Assembly (NCBI GenBank): GCA_945860535.1
Contig: CAMAQN010000002.1
Coordinates: 41,499 to 105,498 of the forward strand
Direction of reading: 5' to 3'
DNA: 64,000 nucleotides
Origin: Auritidibacter sp. Marseille-P8566
Lineage (GTDB): Bacteria > Actinomycetota > Actinomycetes > Actinomycetales > Microbacteriaceae
The notes below the pieces were generated by a model. It was not told the origin of the DNA. It did not search any database and worked only from the letters and a program-made list of their open reading frames with translations. The translations under genes and the position numbers were made by a program. Below, one piece after another: positions 21,340 to 34,694 of the stretch (position 1 is its first letter; each line of letters begins with the position of its first letter).

Positions 21340-22146
21340 CTAGTTTAGCGGGAGGTCTGAAGCTGCACCGAAGCGTCGGTCACGATTCTGGTAGGCCATG
21401 ATCGCTTCCCAAAGGGTTTCCCTGGTGAAGTCTGGCCACAACTGAGGCATAAACATCATCTCCGCATAGCTTGACTGCCAGAGCAGAAAGTTTGAGGTTC
21501 TAAGTTCACCACTGGAGCGAACAAACAAGTCAACATCTGGCAGCTCTGGAACGTAGAGTCTCGAGGAAATCGACTTCTCGGTGATGGCCCCTGGCTTTAG
21601 CTTCCCGCTTTGCACCTGAAGCGCAATCTGGTTCACGGCATCCACTATTTCCTGACGGCCTCCGTAATTCACCGCCATGGTCAATGTAAGCCCGGTGTTT
21701 TTAGACGTGCGTTCCTCGGCACTTTTGAGTTCCTCGATAACACTTGGCCAAAGCTTTGGCGTCCGACCGGCCCAGCGAATTTTCACATTCCAAGCATCTA
21801 GGAGATCTCTTCGGCGACGCAAAACTTCCTTGTTGTAGCCCATTAGAAAGCGAACTTCGTCGGGAGATCGCTTCCAATTCTCGGTACTGAATGCAAATGC
21901 CGTTACGTGCGTGACCCCAGCTTCAATAGCGCCGGCTAACACCTCTAGCAGTGCCTGCTCACCAGCTTTGTGGCCTTCGGTGCGGGTCAGGCCTCTGCTA
22001 TTTGCCCATCTACCGTTTCCGTCCATAACAATGGCTATGTGGGCGGGAACCTTGGAAAATGCCGGAGCCTTGCGCTTGGGGTCAAATAGTTCCACTAGGC
22101 CCGCTCCACCATGCTCATCGAACGCAACCCACGCTCGAGTTGCCAT
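21340..22146 (-). CDS. uppS: isoprenyl transferase (UPP synthase family)
   Basis: [48 protein letters not shown]. Confidence 0.96.
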   Translation of the reverse strand: MATRAWVAFDEHGGAGLVELFDPKRKAPAFSKVPAHIAIVMDGNGRWANSRGLTRTEGHKAGEQALLEVLAGAIEAGVTHVTAFAFSTENWKRSPDEVRFLMGYNKEVLRRRRDLLDAWNVKIRWAGRTPKLWPSVIEELKSAEERTSKNTGLTLTMAVNYGGRQEIVDAVNQIALQVQSGKLKPGAITEKSISSRLYVPELPDVDLFVRSSGELRTSNFLLWQSSYAEMMFMPQLWPDFTRETLWEAIMAYQNRDRRFGAASDLPLN

Positions 22147-22817
22147 TGCAAGTATGCCGAAATTACCGAGCTAACGTTTGACTTTGCGGCTGGTTCTACG
22201 ATGGCAACCTCAGGCCAGTTTCCTGCAAGCAGATTGCGCATATGCAAAAGGCCAGCGGCTCCGAGTTTCACCGCTCCGGGAAGAGAGCATTCACCACAGC
22301 TGACGTTACCGGTGTGGACAGAAAATGCCACCGGGTTCTCACTCTGGCAACTCTGGCAACTTCCAAGCTCCGGAACCCAGCCTGATAGTGATAGCGCACG
22401 CAGCAGATAGGAATCCAATACCTGGGAACCTTCGTGGTCGGAACCCGAAAGAGCCCTAAGGCCTCCGAGCAAAAGCAAGTACTGCTGCGAGTTGGAGGAT
22501 TCTCGAGTTAGCCTTTCAGCTGCCTCGACCATGGCGTTTGCCGCTGTGTACTTAGGGTAATCGGCAACTATCTGGGCTCCATAGCTTGCCAGCTGCTCAA
22601 CCTGTGAAACCGTGTCCAGGTTCTTGCCTTCATACAGCTGCAGATCTGCGACCATAAATGGCTCAAGTCTTGCCCCGAAGCGACTGGAGGTCTTTCTAAC
22701 GCCTTTGGCGACCGCTCGAATCTGACCGTGTTCTTTGGTCAGAATTGTGAGGATGCGATCAACCTCACCCAGCTTGTGGGTGCGGAGAATGATTCCCTCA
22801 TCGCGGTAGTGCGGCAT
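22095..22817 (-). CDS. recO: DNA repair protein RecO
   Basis: [45 protein letters not shown]. Confidence 0.96.
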   Translation of the reverse strand: MPHYRDEGIILRTHKLGEVDRILTILTKEHGQIRAVAKGVRKTSSRFGARLEPFMVADLQLYEGKNLDTVSQVEQLASYGAQIVADYPKYTAANAMVEAAERLTRESSNSQQYLLLLGGLRALSGSDHEGSQVLDSYLLRALSLSGWVPELGSCQSCQSENPVAFSVHTGNVSCGECSLPGAVKLGAAGLLHMRNLLAGNWPEVAIVEPAAKSNVSSVISAYLQWQLERGLRSMSMVERA

Positions 22818-22858
22818 GCTAGAAAGTATCGCCGAAGCTTGCCTGAAACCAGTTCAGG

Positions 22859-24651
<1,793 letters not shown>

Positions 24652-24671
<20 letters not shown>

Positions 24672-24693
24672 TAAGCAAGAGAGCGGAACGCAT
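24652..24693 (-). CDS. putative leuA leader peptide MRSALLLSGRDEA
   Basis: 13-codon ORF ATG CGT TCC GCT CTC TTG CTT AGT GGC CGC GAC GAG GCC TAA with three consecutive Leu codons, between the era stop and the leuA start. Confidence 0.75.
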
Positions 24694-24699
24694 CCCCAA

Positions 24700-24728
24700 A
24701 ATCTAGCACTAGAAGCCGAGTTTGCCTA
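24700..24728 (-). promoter_or_regulatory. putative promoter for the leu leader-leuA transcript
   Basis: TAGGCA-N17-TAGATT on the minus strand; -10 ends 6 nt before the leader ATG. Confidence 0.45.
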
Positions 24729-25593
24729 GTTGCTTGGGGTTACGCTGCCAATCCGGAGCCACCCGGACCTGAATTGACAGGTGCACGGGATAACCAAGCA
24801 GGGTCTGAATCTGGGCTCTTGCCTCAGAGCCAATCTTCTTGAGCATCGAGCCCGCTTTACCGATCACGATTCCCTTTTGGCTATCGCGCTCAACCCAGAG
24901 ACTGACGTGAATGTTTGGCTTGTCATCACTTAGGACAATCTCATCCAGGGTGACCGCCAGTGAGTGCGGCAATTCGTCTTCAACTAGTTCGAGGGCAGCC
25001 TCGCGAACTAGTTCGCAAATCAGGTCGTCTTCACTCTCACCGGTCTCAACATCATCTGGATACAACTTGGGGCTAACCGGAAGTTGCTTAAACAGAAGAT
25101 CTGCCAGCAGTTCAACCTGGATCCCTTTTAGCCCGGAGACCGGAACAATCTCAGCCCAGTCGCCCATTGCCTGAACATCCATAAGGTGCTCGGCTAAGCT
25201 CTGTTTGGAGACGGTGTCCACCTTGGTGACAATCGCGATTTTCCGGGACTTCGGAAAACGCTCTAGGTCTGCAACTATGTGCCGATCCCCTGGACCAATT
25301 TTCTCGTTGGCTGGCGAGCAAAACGCAATCACATCAACATCCGTGAGGGTTGAGGTCACCAAGTCGTTTAGGCGCTGACCCAGAAGCGTTCTTGGGCGGT
25401 GTACACCGGGCAGATCAACAATGATCAACTGGGAGTCTTCCCGATTTAGAATCGCTCTAATTGCCTTGCGGGTGGTTTGTGGCTTGGAGCTGGTGATGGC
25501 AAATTTCTGCCCGACAATCGCGTTCATGAGTGTCGATTTACCAACGTTTGGTCTTCCAACAAAGGACACAAACCCTGCTCTAAATTCAGTCAT
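24709..25593 (-). CDS. era: GTPase Era
   Basis: GRPNVGKSTLMNAIVGQKFAITSSKPQTTR, KH-domain GIVIGKAGSMLKKIGSEAR. Confidence 0.97.
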   Translation of the reverse strand: MTEFRAGFVSFVGRPNVGKSTLMNAIVGQKFAITSSKPQTTRKAIRAILNREDSQLIIVDLPGVHRPRTLLGQRLNDLVTSTLTDVDVIAFCSPANEKIGPGDRHIVADLERFPKSRKIAIVTKVDTVSKQSLAEHLMDVQAMGDWAEIVPVSGLKGIQVELLADLLFKQLPVSPKLYPDDVETGESEDDLICELVREAALELVEDELPHSLAVTLDEIVLSDDKPNIHVSLWVERDSQKGIVIGKAGSMLKKIGSEARAQIQTLLGYPVHLSIQVRVAPDWQRNPKQLGKLGF

Positions 25594-26662
25594 CGGTTTG
25601 CTCCAGCTTTCTAACTAAAACGCTAAGAATTCTTCCGCGCCTGGCGTCAACACGTTCTGCGGTTAGTTCGATGCCGGCAATCGCCACCACTTCACCGCCC
25701 TTTGGCAATTCACCTAAGCCCTTGATGAGTAAACCTCCGACGGTGTCAACGTCTTCATCCTCGATCTCAACTTCGCAGTGCTCGGACATCTCGTCCAGCG
25801 TTACCCTGGGGTTCACACGGTAGAGATTTAGACCGACCAAAACAATGTCCTCGGTCTCCCGGTCGTGCTCGTCGCTAATTTCACCAACAATTTCTTCAAG
25901 CAGGTCTTCGATGGTCGCAATACCTGCAACTCCGCCATATTCATCAGAGACAATGGCGATCTGGGTACCGGATTTCTGCATTTGACGCAAAAGCTGTGCA
26001 ACCGAAATCGTCTCAGGCGTGAACAGGGCTGGGCGGGCTGCTTCCTTTGAGGAAGTCGTTGCCAAAAGCCCTGGGTCTTGGTGGGTGTAACGCGCAAGGT
26101 CTTTCAGATAGAGCACACCGACCACGTCATCAACGTCATCGCCAATCACCGGCAGTCTTGAGTAACCGGTTGAAATAAAGACCGCCAGTGCTTTCTCAAG
26201 CGAGTCAACGGAGTTCACGATCTCCATATCGACGCGAGGAACCATTACCTCGCGAACCACAGTCTCGGAAAAGTCTTCAACCGACTCGATTAGTTCCTGC
26301 TCATACTCCTCGACCACCTCTGGAGTCGTGAGTCGAAGTGGAACGGCAAATTTCGACCAGAACTTCACGAAGGGCTCAAACCTTGCCGCCAGCGATTCCG
26401 CTAAAGCTCTTTGTCCGAGTGCTCGACCTATCAACTGCTGGACTAACCAAAGAGCCAGCAGCGCAATTGCAAGAACGAGTGCGAATGGTGCCTGGCTCGA
26501 AGAAAACGCCAACCAGCTGGCTGCCACAATCACCAAAAGCAATGTTCTAGCGATAGATATCGCACTCGAACGCGGGTCCTCAATGGCCTGAAGGTGAGCC
26601 TGAACAATTGACAACAGCGAGATCAAAACCAAGGCTGTTAGACCAAGCAGAATTTCAAGCAT
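25586..26662 (-). CDS. CNNM/CorC (hemolysin C family) transporter-associated CBS protein
   Basis: TM N-terminus, [17 protein letters not shown] pair, [25 protein letters not shown]. Confidence 0.94.
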   Translation of the reverse strand: MLEILLGLTALVLISLLSIVQAHLQAIEDPRSSAISIARTLLLVIVAASWLAFSSSQAPFALVLAIALLALWLVQQLIGRALGQRALAESLAARFEPFVKFWSKFAVPLRLTTPEVVEEYEQELIESVEDFSETVVREVMVPRVDMEIVNSVDSLEKALAVFISTGYSRLPVIGDDVDDVVGVLYLKDLARYTHQDPGLLATTSSKEAARPALFTPETISVAQLLRQMQKSGTQIAIVSDEYGGVAGIATIEDLLEEIVGEISDEHDRETEDIVLVGLNLYRVNPRVTLDEMSEHCEVEIEDEDVDTVGGLLIKGLGELPKGGEVVAIAGIELTAERVDARRGRILSVLVRKLEQTDD

Positions 26663-27119
26663 TGCTTGATTCGCTCTCGTAGAACTTCTCTAGGAGTTCT
26701 TTTTGAAGCCCAAACATCTCTTTTTCTTCCTCAGGCTCGGCGTGGTCAAAACCAACCAGGTGCAGCATGCCGTGAGTAACAAGTAAAAGGATCTCGTTTA
26801 TTACTGGGTGCCCGGCGGTTTCGGCCTGTTTGGTCGCAACCTGAGGGCAAACCACAATGTCTCCCAATACACCCTCGGGTGATGGAACCAAATCTGAACC
26901 TGGACGAAGCTCATCCATCGGGAAGCTCAGTACGTCAGTTGGTCCTGGCTCGTCCATCCACTTGACGTGAAGGTCAGTCATGGGACCCTCGTCGACAAAA
27001 ATGATTCCGACATCAACCATTGGGTGCAACTTCAAAGCATCTCGAACACTCACCGCAAGCAACTGGATACGCTCAACATCAACAACGATTTCCGACTCGT
27101 TGGAAATCTCAATGCTCAA
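26655..27119 (-). CDS. ybeY: endoribonuclease YbeY / rRNA maturation factor
   Basis: HGMLHLVGFDHAEPEEEKEMF zinc motif; TTG start at 27119 likely (track ORF starts 27146). Confidence 0.93.
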   Translation of the reverse strand: MSIEISNESEIVVDVERIQLLAVSVRDALKLHPMVDVGIIFVDEGPMTDLHVKWMDEPGPTDVLSFPMDELRPGSDLVPSPEGVLGDIVVCPQVATKQAETAGHPVINEILLLVTHGMLHLVGFDHAEPEEEKEMFGLQKELLEKFYESESSNA

Positions 27120-28059
27120 TGTCGCTCCTGTCGTAAGCCTCAACAATGCGGGTAACTAGTTCGTGTCGAACCACATCTTTACTGCTCAGGGTAGCAATGT
27201 GCAGACCCTCGACCCCGGAAAGAATGTCGGTTGCAACCTTCAGACCCGACTTACCAAATGGCAAATCAACCTGGGTTGTGTCGCCGGTGATAACCATTTT
27301 GGAGTTGAAGCCAAGACGGGTCAGGAACATCTTCATCTGCTCCGCGGTGGTGTTTTGCGCCTCATCCAAAATAATGAATGAGTCGTTTAAGGTCCTTCCA
27401 CGCATGTAGGCAAGCGGTGCGACTTCAATTACACCGGCCTCAATCAAGCGATGAGTTGCCTCCGGTTCAAGCATCTCCTGCAGCGCGTCGAAGAGCGGGC
27501 GAAGATAAGGGTCAATCTTGTCGCTCAGGGTCCCAGGCAAGAATCCAAGTCGCTCTCCGGCCTCGACCGCTGGCCTAGTCAGAATGATTCTGCTCACTTG
27601 GCGACTGTAAAGAGCTACCACTGCTTTTGCCACGGCCAAATAGGTCTTGCCGGTTCCGGCGGGTCCAATTCCAAAGGTGATGGTGTTTTGATCAATTGCT
27701 TCGAGATACTGCTTTTGACCAAGCGTCTTTGCTCGGACAGTTTTCCCTGGAGTGCTGATGCCTCCGGTGCCAAGAACCTTGGATGGGATTTCCTCGGGAT
27801 TTTGCTCGATGATTCTTGCACTTTCAATCACCGATCTCTCATCCGGAGCAACGCCCTGGGCAACCAGGTCGGCAAGCTCCAAAAGGGTGCGCTCCGCCGA
27901 AATCAGCTGCTCTTCGGAACCTTCAAGCATGTATGAGGTGCCGCGGTTTTGAATCTTGAGACCCGGGAACTCTTGCTCTAACTTTTTGGCAATTTTGTCC
28001 TGCGGACCAAGCAGATCAATAGCCGAAACCTTTGTTATTTCAAGTGTTTTTTGCGGCAC
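27109..28059 (-). CDS. phoH: PhoH family protein
   Basis: FGIGPAGTGKTYLAVAKAV, RPAVEAGERLGFLPG, DEAQNTTAEQMKMFLTRLG. Confidence 0.95.
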   Translation of the reverse strand: MPQKTLEITKVSAIDLLGPQDKIAKKLEQEFPGLKIQNRGTSYMLEGSEEQLISAERTLLELADLVAQGVAPDERSVIESARIIEQNPEEIPSKVLGTGGISTPGKTVRAKTLGQKQYLEAIDQNTITFGIGPAGTGKTYLAVAKAVVALYSRQVSRIILTRPAVEAGERLGFLPGTLSDKIDPYLRPLFDALQEMLEPEATHRLIEAGVIEVAPLAYMRGRTLNDSFIILDEAQNTTAEQMKMFLTRLGFNSKMVITGDTTQVDLPFGKSGLKVATDILSGVEGLHIATLSSKDVVRHELVTRIVEAYDRSDIEH

Positions 28060-28391
28060 TAGTTCGCCTGATTACTTAGTACGTGCGCATGGGTGTGGAA
28101 CACCGATTGACCCTCGCGGCTGCCGGTGTTGAACTGCAAGCGGAACTGACCATCAGTCTTGGTATTCGCGACCTCGCGAATCAGTTCAAATAGCCCAAGT
28201 AAAACCTGTGAATCTTCGAGTTCAGAAATGTTTGTTGTGTGGGTTTTGGGCACCACTAAGACATGAACTTTGGCCTGCGGGTTGATGTCCAAAAACGCAA
28301 CGGCGTGATCGTTTTGAGCCACGAATTCAGTGCCAAATTCGCCACTAACAATCTTGCAAAAAATACAGTCCAAAGAATCCTCCAATCCCAA
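28059..28391 (-). CDS. HIT family protein
   Basis: CIFCKIVSGE, histidine triad region HTHAHVL. Confidence 0.93.
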   Translation of the reverse strand: MGLEDSLDCIFCKIVSGEFGTEFVAQNDHAVAFLDINPQAKVHVLVVPKTHTTNISELEDSQVLLGLFELIREVANTKTDGQFRLQFNTGSREGQSVFHTHAHVLSNQAN

Positions 28392-28400
28392 TACTAAGTC

Positions 28401-29090
28401 TCAGGCCCAAAGCCCTAAAGCGAATTGCAAAGCCGCCATTGCGGCTGCTCCAGCACTTGAGGTTCGAAGCACGCTAGTGCCAAGCCGAACCCGCTGAAAA
28501 CCTTTTTCCTCAAGTAGTTGAAATTCGGCATCTGAGATACCGCCTTCTGGACCAACCACCAAGGTCACATCCTCTGACAGCGGCATAAAGTCGGTCAGCG
28601 ATTTGGTGGCCTTGGGATCCAAAACCAATGCGGTTCCGACAGCACTGAGTTGCTTGCTGGTAGCAATTGGCTTCACCTCACAAAGGAATGCCTGCTGGGA
28701 TTGTTTCATCGCCTCGATGGCAATTTGCTGCCACCTAGTTTGGTTCTTTGCCTCTTTGCCATCCCAACGAACTATTGAACGATCTGAGCTCCAGGGCGTG
28801 ACACTACTTAGTCCCAGCTCAACGCAGGTTTGCATGGCCAGCTCATCGCGATCGGCCTTGGCAAGAGCTTGCACCAAGTGAAACCGCGGGGTGCGCTGGT
28901 TGTTTTGCTGTAACTCTGAAATCTCGTAGCCGGTCTCTGAGGTCATCGAAGCTGTGGCGACCAAGCCCAGCCCGTTAGTGATTGAAACCTGCTCCCCCAC
29001 TCTTAGACGAAGCGACTTCGCGTGACTAGCTTCGCTTGCAGGCAAAACATTGCTTTGAGAGCAAAGTCCTGGGTCGTAAAGCCAATGCAC
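28401..29090 (-). CDS. rsmE: 16S rRNA m3U1498 methyltransferase
   Basis: VVGPEGGISDAEFQLLEEKGFQRVRLGTSVLRTSSAG. Confidence 0.95.
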   Translation of the reverse strand: MHWLYDPGLCSQSNVLPASEASHAKSLRLRVGEQVSITNGLGLVATASMTSETGYEISELQQNNQRTPRFHLVQALAKADRDELAMQTCVELGLSSVTPWSSDRSIVRWDGKEAKNQTRWQQIAIEAMKQSQQAFLCEVKPIATSKQLSAVGTALVLDPKATKSLTDFMPLSEDVTLVVGPEGGISDAEFQLLEEKGFQRVRLGTSVLRTSSAGAAAMAALQFALGLWA

Positions 29091-30142
29091 TAGAAGCGAC
29101 CCTTGGCTCTTCTAGATCCCAGTCTGGGAACATCTTCTAGGTGAAGTTCGCGAAGCTTTTTAAAGATGTCCTTGCCCCTGCCATCAAGACGAGTTGGAGT
29201 AAGCACCTTCAACTCAAGACGAAGGTCGCCTCTGCCCTTGCCTCTAATGCGAGAAGCTCCGAGCCCCTTGAGGGTAATGACATCACCGTGCTGAGCGCCC
29301 GGTTTGGACTCAACCTTTACTTCGCCATCTAGCGATTCGATTTGAACTTCAAAACCAAGGGCTGCGTCGGCCACTGGCACTTCTAGCTGGGCAACGAGAT
29401 CGTCACCATCGCGACCGAAAATTGCATGAGGCCTAACCGAAACTTCCAGGTAGATGTCTCCCGCTGGTCCACCGGCAAAACCAACTTCGCCCTGGCCAGA
29501 GAGGTGAAGTCGCATGCCATCTGCAACACCAGCTGGAATGTCCAAAGTCAAGTCACGCTTTGAGCGCACTCTGCCCTGACCTCGGCAGGTTATGCATGGG
29601 TCAGGAATCACTTCACCGGTGCCGCGGCAAGAACCACAGGGCGATGTGGTCACCATAACGCCCATGAAGGACTGAACCTGGCGTTGAATCTGACCTGAAC
29701 CGCGGCAAATATCACAAATGCGGACGCTAGTGCCAGGCTTGCAGCAGCTTCCCTGGCACATGTCGCAAAGAATTGCCGTGTCGATGGTTAGGGTCTTCTC
29801 CGCGCCGAAAACTGCCTCGGCTAGATCTAGGTCAACCCGAAGAAGCGCATCTTGACCACGTTGGGATCGAGACTGTGGACCACGCGATGATCCGCCACCA
29901 AAGAACGATTCGAAGATGTCGCCAAGACCAAAGCCGGCATCGCCGCCGCGGTCATACCCAGCACGCTGCTGCGGATCGGTTAGAACCTCATAGGCATGGG
30001 TTACCAACTTGAATCGCTCAGCTGCCTGAGGGTCTGGGTTGATGTCCGGGTGCAACTCGCGTGCAAGTTTGCGATAAGCCTTCTTTATCTCGTCCTCACC
30101 TGCAGTCCGAGATACGCCCAACACCTCGTAGTGGTCGCTCAA
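29090..30142 (-). CDS. dnaJ: chaperone DnaJ
   Basis: J domain ([29 protein letters not shown]), CxxCxGxG-type zinc repeats; directly follows hrcA. Confidence 0.97.
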   Translation of the reverse strand: MSDHYEVLGVSRTAGEDEIKKAYRKLARELHPDINPDPQAAERFKLVTHAYEVLTDPQQRAGYDRGGDAGFGLGDIFESFFGGGSSRGPQSRSQRGQDALLRVDLDLAEAVFGAEKTLTIDTAILCDMCQGSCCKPGTSVRICDICRGSGQIQRQVQSFMGVMVTTSPCGSCRGTGEVIPDPCITCRGQGRVRSKRDLTLDIPAGVADGMRLHLSGQGEVGFAGGPAGDIYLEVSVRPHAIFGRDGDDLVAQLEVPVADAALGFEVQIESLDGEVKVESKPGAQHGDVITLKGLGASRIRGKGRGDLRLELKVLTPTRLDGRGKDIFKKLRELHLEDVPRLGSRRAKGRF

Positions 30143-31161
30143 GCGTTAGCCTCCAAAATCTTTGACAAATACCTTGCAACCGCACGAACCGATGCAATGT
30201 TTCCGGAATAGTCCATTCGAGTAGGTCCGAGCACTCCGAGTTTTGCCACCTCGGTGCCACGGTTTTCGTAACCGGTGACCATAATTGCTGCGCTCTTTAG
30301 GCCTTCCACGCCAATTTCAGAACCAATTCTGAGGCCGACACCGTGCTGATCACTGTGGAGTTCATCTAACAGCTTGAGAAGAACTACCTGCTCTTCGATC
30401 GCTTCCAGCACCGAAGAAAGATCGCCAGAGAAATCCTGCTCTTGCTTTGCGAGATTGGCAGCTCCAGAAATCGTAAGTTTTTCCTGTCGGTTGGCATCTA
30501 CCAAAGACTGCAGCGACTGAATCACCTGCAACACAATTGCCCTGCGGTCAGGTGCAAACTCGGAATCCAACGAGGTTAGCTTGCCCTTGACATCCGCCAG
30601 CGCTGACCCAGAAAGCATTCCATTTAGGCGGCCGCGGAGTTCTTGAATCAGATCTTCCTGCATCGAGTTCGACTCAATTTGCAGCTGTTGGACTCGACCA
30701 GAGTCCGTGATTAACATCAACAAAAGTCTGCTTGTGCCGATCGGTATCAACTCAATGTGTCTCACGGTTGACTTGCCTAGCGATGGGTACTGCACCATCG
30801 CTAGTGAGTTAGTCAGAAGTGCCAGCTGTCTAGCGCTTCGCTCGACAATCTCATCGAGATCGTGTGCGCCGCCAAGGAAGCCCTCGATGGCAGCTTTTTC
30901 TCCAGTTGATAGCGGTTTTAGGTCAGCAAGCTTGTCAACAAAAAGGCGATAGCCCTTCTCGGTAGGAATCCTGCCAGCGCTGGTGTGAGGGGCAACAATT
31001 AGCTCCTCCTCCTCCAAAAGCGCCATGTCGTTTCTAATTGTCGCCGCCGAGACACCCAATGGGTGTCGATCAAGTAGCGACTTTGAGCCAACCGGCTGGG
31101 AAGAGAAGATGAAGTCCTGCACGATTGCGCGCAGCACCTCTAGAGAGCGTTCTGGAATCAT
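30139..31161 (-). CDS. hrcA: heat-inducible transcriptional repressor HrcA
   Basis: [33 protein letters not shown] at 31161 preferred over GTG 31167. Confidence 0.96.
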   Translation of the reverse strand: MIPERSLEVLRAIVQDFIFSSQPVGSKSLLDRHPLGVSAATIRNDMALLEEEELIVAPHTSAGRIPTEKGYRLFVDKLADLKPLSTGEKAAIEGFLGGAHDLDEIVERSARQLALLTNSLAMVQYPSLGKSTVRHIELIPIGTSRLLLMLITDSGRVQQLQIESNSMQEDLIQELRGRLNGMLSGSALADVKGKLTSLDSEFAPDRRAIVLQVIQSLQSLVDANRQEKLTISGAANLAKQEQDFSGDLSSVLEAIEEQVVLLKLLDELHSDQHGVGLRIGSEIGVEGLKSAAIMVTGYENRGTEVAKLGVLGPTRMDYSGNIASVRAVARYLSKILEANA

Positions 31162-31187
31162 TGGCACTCACCTTCCTCGAGTGCCAA
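31161..31187. promoter_or_regulatory. CIRCE element (HrcA operator)
   Basis: TTGGCACTC-N9-GAGTGCCAA, perfect 9-bp arms, abutting the hrcA start. Confidence 0.93.
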
Positions 31188-31194
31188 TTCTAGG

Positions 31195-32406
31195 TCAAGC
31201 CTGGGATTTTGATAGAAAATCCAGCACCAGCCCATCAACCAGTAAGCGGCCCGAAAGCGTTGCCTTGATTTGGTCATTCGCAGCTAATTCCAGTAGCCCG
31301 GTGGCAATCGCATTCGCGACCAACTCGGTAGGAACTCCTAGTTCTCTAAGAAGCGACCTTGGAACACCCCGGCTTGTGCGAAGCATGAGCAAGAGCTGCT
31401 CTTCGAGTTGAGTTCTTTTATCCAGGTACTCAAAGCCTGCGACAGGACTGCCTTTTTCAAGCGCAGCTGTGTAGGTCGCAGGATGTTTTTGGTTCCAGAA
31501 TCTAGCCCCCGAGATATGTCCGTGAGCTCCTGGGCCATAGCCCCACCAGTCTTGAGATTGCCAGTAGGCCTGGTTGTGAAGTGATGGATTACCCCAGTTG
31601 GAAACCTCGTAGTTTTTTAGCTCGGCATTGCCCAGTAGCTCTTCTGTCAGAAGATACTTATCCGCATTTAGGTCCTCATCAACCTCTGCGAGCTCTCCAC
31701 GCGCAATCTTGCGGGCAATTGCAGTTCCTTCTTCGATGATTAGCGAGTAGGCGGAAACGTGCTCGACCCCAAGCTCAAGCGCCTGCTCCAAAGTGCGTCT
31801 CCAGCTTTCCAGCGTCTCTCCCGGTGCACCGTAGATCAAATCGACGCTGACTCTAAGCCCAAGCTCTCGAGCTTGCTTGACCGCCGCAATCACCTTGTCT
31901 TTGCTGTGTACTCTGTCCAAAACGTCCAGCACCTGCTGATCAAATGACTGAACTCCGAGGCTGATTCGATTGACGCCGACGGTTTTGAGCTCTTCAAGCT
32001 TTAGGTGATCTAGCCCTTCCGGGTTTGCTTCCAGTGTGATCTCGATTTCATCGATGAATCCGAAATTCTCCTTCAACGATTCAAGAATCTCTGAAATCTG
32101 ACTTGCCTCGAACATCGATGGCGTTCCGCCCCCAAAGAAGACGGTCGTCAGTTTTCTATCCGGAATACCCCAGTTAGAAAGCAGTTGCTTACTGAGGTTC
32201 ACCTCTTGAATTAGCGGGATGTGGAACTCGGCTTGCGAAACACCGCGCAACTCTTTGGAGGTGTAGGTGTTGAAATCGCAGTAACCGCAGCGGACCGCGC
32301 AGAACGGGATGTGAACATAAGCGTGGAAAGTTGCGGTGGTGTTTGGTGTCAGCTTTAGCTGACTATCACTTGGCCACTTCAGACCCAAAGGCAAAGACGC
32401 AGCCAA
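31195..32406 (-). CDS. hemW: radical SAM heme chaperone HemW
   Basis: YVHIPFCAVRCGYCDFNTYT, FFGGGTPSM, SLGVQSFDQQVL. Confidence 0.95.
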   Translation of the reverse strand: MAASLPLGLKWPSDSQLKLTPNTTATFHAYVHIPFCAVRCGYCDFNTYTSKELRGVSQAEFHIPLIQEVNLSKQLLSNWGIPDRKLTTVFFGGGTPSMFEASQISEILESLKENFGFIDEIEITLEANPEGLDHLKLEELKTVGVNRISLGVQSFDQQVLDVLDRVHSKDKVIAAVKQARELGLRVSVDLIYGAPGETLESWRRTLEQALELGVEHVSAYSLIIEEGTAIARKIARGELAEVDEDLNADKYLLTEELLGNAELKNYEVSNWGNPSLHNQAYWQSQDWWGYGPGAHGHISGARFWNQKHPATYTAALEKGSPVAGFEYLDKRTQLEEQLLLMLRTSRGVPRSLLRELGVPTELVANAIATGLLELAANDQIKATLSGRLLVDGLVLDFLSKSQA

Positions 32407-34260
32407 CTACTTCTTCTTGTCAGTCTTTGGCTCTTCGGTGGAAAGTGCAGAAATGAATGCCTCCTGCGGTACTTCAACGCGACCGACCATCTTCATGCGC
32501 TTCTTTCCCTCTTTTTGCTTCTCCAGGAGCTTGCGCTTTCTAGAAATGTCACCGCCATAGCACTTTGCCAAAACATCCTTGCGGATCGCTCGAATGGTCT
32601 CTCGAGCAATGATGCGAGCTCCGACCGCGGCCTGAATTGGAACCTCAAACTGCTGCCTTGGGATAAGTTCGCGCAGCTTTGCAGCAATCCTGGTGCCATG
32701 GGCATAGGCCTTGTCTTTATGAACGATGGAGCTAAACGCATCTACCTTTTCGCCTTGCAAAAGAAGATCGACCTTCACAAGATCACCCTCTGCATAGCCA
32801 TCCTCTTCGTAATCCAAAGATGCATAGCCCTGGGTCTTGCTCTTGAGCTGATCAAAGAAGTCGAAAACGATCTCTGCAAGTGGCAACTTATAGCGAAGTT
32901 GAACGCGATCTTCACCCAGGTACTGCATGTCAATCATGTTGCCGCGCTTGGTCTGGCAAAGCTCCATGATGGTGCCAACGTAATCCTTAGGGCTGAGGAT
33001 GGTCGCCTTGACCATAGGCTCTTGCACCTCACGAATCTTGCCCTCTGGATACTCAGACGGGTTGGTCACGATGTGCTGGCTACCATCATCGACAGTGACC
33101 TTGTAAACCACTGATGGCGAGGTAGCAATCAGGGACAGGTTGAACTCGCGCTCTAGACGCTCGGTGATGATCTCAAGGTGCAGAAGACCTAGAAATCCAC
33201 ATCGGAAGCCAAAACCTAGGGCAGCCGAGGTCTCTGGCTCGTAGACCAAGGATGCGTCAGAGAGTCGGAGCTTGTCCAACGCTTCACGCAGGTTCGGGTA
33301 ATCACTGCCGTCGATTGGGTAGATACCGGAGAAAACCATTGGCTTTGGCTCTGAGTAGCCCTTGAGCGCTTGGGTGGCTGGCTTTAGTTTGGTGGTAACG
33401 GTGTCACCGACCTTGGACTGACGCACATCCTTCACACCGGTGATTAGGTAGCCAACCTCACCAACAGAGAGTCCCTGAGTTGATTCGGGCTCAGGCGCAA
33501 TAACACCGATTTCCAAAAGTTCGTGAACAGCCTTGGTCGACATCATCTGGATTTGCTCACGAGGATGCAGGGTTCCGTCGATCATACGAACATAGGTAAC
33601 TACACCGCGATATGAGTCGTATACCGAGTCAAAAATCATTGCTCTGGCTGGGGCGTTGGCATCTCCGACCGGGGCTGGCACAGTTCCGACAATCTTGTCC
33701 AAAAGATCAGCGACACCGACTCCGGTTTTACCTGAAACCCTTAGGCAGTCCTCAGGATTTCCACCGATCAGGCTCGCTAGCTCCTCGGCATACTTCTCCG
33801 GCTGGGCGGCAGGCAGGTCAATCTTGTTCAAAACAGGAATGATCTGTAGATCGTTTTCCATCGCTAGGTAGAGATTGGCAAGCGTCTGGGCTTCAATGCC
33901 CTGAGCCGCATCAACCAGCAAGACTGCACCCTCGCAGGCTGCCAATGACCGTGATACCTCGTAGGTAAAGTCAACGTGGCCCGGGGTGTCAATCATGTTC
34001 ATGGCGTAGGTCACGCCCTCAAACTCCCAAGGCAAGCGAACCGCCTGGCTCTTGATTGTGATTCCACGCTCGCGCTCGATGTCCATGCGGTCTAAATACT
34101 GAGCACGCATGTCGCGATCGCTAACAATTCCTGTGAGCTGCAGCATACGGTCCGCCAGGGTGGACTTTCCGTGGTCAATATGCGCAATGATGCAGAAATT
34201 GCGGATCTGGCTCGGGGCCGTTTGAGACGGTACAAGGGCCTTTAGGGCGCGTGGCGACAA
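32407..34260 (-). CDS. lepA: elongation factor 4
   Basis: [24 protein letters not shown]; full-length LepA. Confidence 0.97.
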   Translation of the reverse strand: MSPRALKALVPSQTAPSQIRNFCIIAHIDHGKSTLADRMLQLTGIVSDRDMRAQYLDRMDIERERGITIKSQAVRLPWEFEGVTYAMNMIDTPGHVDFTYEVSRSLAACEGAVLLVDAAQGIEAQTLANLYLAMENDLQIIPVLNKIDLPAAQPEKYAEELASLIGGNPEDCLRVSGKTGVGVADLLDKIVGTVPAPVGDANAPARAMIFDSVYDSYRGVVTYVRMIDGTLHPREQIQMMSTKAVHELLEIGVIAPEPESTQGLSVGEVGYLITGVKDVRQSKVGDTVTTKLKPATQALKGYSEPKPMVFSGIYPIDGSDYPNLREALDKLRLSDASLVYEPETSAALGFGFRCGFLGLLHLEIITERLEREFNLSLIATSPSVVYKVTVDDGSQHIVTNPSEYPEGKIREVQEPMVKATILSPKDYVGTIMELCQTKRGNMIDMQYLGEDRVQLRYKLPLAEIVFDFFDQLKSKTQGYASLDYEEDGYAEGDLVKVDLLLQGEKVDAFSSIVHKDKAYAHGTRIAAKLRELIPRQQFEVPIQAAVGARIIARETIRAIRKDVLAKCYGGDISRKRKLLEKQKEGKKRMKMVGRVEVPQEAFISALSTEEPKTDKKK

Positions 34261-34308
34261 ACTAACCTCTGCTTTGGGAATCTAGATGTAGGTATTCTCG
34301 CATGGTGC

Positions 34309-34337
34309 TTGCCCTTATTGCATCAAACTGATAGAGT
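34309..34337 (+). promoter_or_regulatory. putative sigA-type promoter for rpsT
   Basis: TTGCCC-N17-TAGAGT upstream of rpsT. Confidence 0.55.
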
Positions 34338-34394
34338 TTCCCCTTGTTCTGAGGTCATTCACCTCAACAAAGTTTTCGCCTAAGAAAGTGAACC

Positions 34395-34655
34395 ATGGCA
34401 AACATCAAGTCGAACATCAAGCGCATCGGAACCAACCGCAAGGCCGAGGCACGCAACAAGGCTGTCCGCTCAGAGCTCAAGACTGCAATTCGCGCAGTTC
34501 GTGAGGCTACCGAGGGTGGCGACAAGACCGCTGCTGCAGCGGCTCTAGTTGTAGCAACTCGCAAGATTGACAAGGCTGTTTCAAAGGGTGTTGTTCACAA
34601 GAACCAGGCTGCTAACCGCAAGAGCGCTATCAGCAAGAAGGTTTCAGCTCTCTAA
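34395..34655 (+). CDS. rpsT: 30S ribosomal protein S20
   Basis: [35 protein letters not shown]. Confidence 0.98.
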   Translation: MANIKSNIKRIGTNRKAEARNKAVRSELKTAIRAVREATEGGDKTAAAAALVVATRKIDKAVSKGVVHKNQAANRKSAISKKVSAL

Positions 34656-34670
34656 AGATTTTTATGAAAG

Positions 34671-34694
34671 ACCAGGCTTCGGCCCGGTTTTTTT
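34671..34694 (+). terminator. Rho-independent terminator after rpsT
   Basis: ACCAGGC-TTCG-GCCCGGT followed by a T run (one A-C mismatch in the stem). Confidence 0.85.

Noticed and set aside
27451-27936. 161-aa plus-strand ORF antisense to phoH
   Set aside because: Shadow ORF; phoH on the opposite strand is unambiguous.
32515-33114. 199-aa plus-strand ORF antisense to lepA
   Set aside because: Antisense shadow of a strongly conserved gene, no independent start signal.
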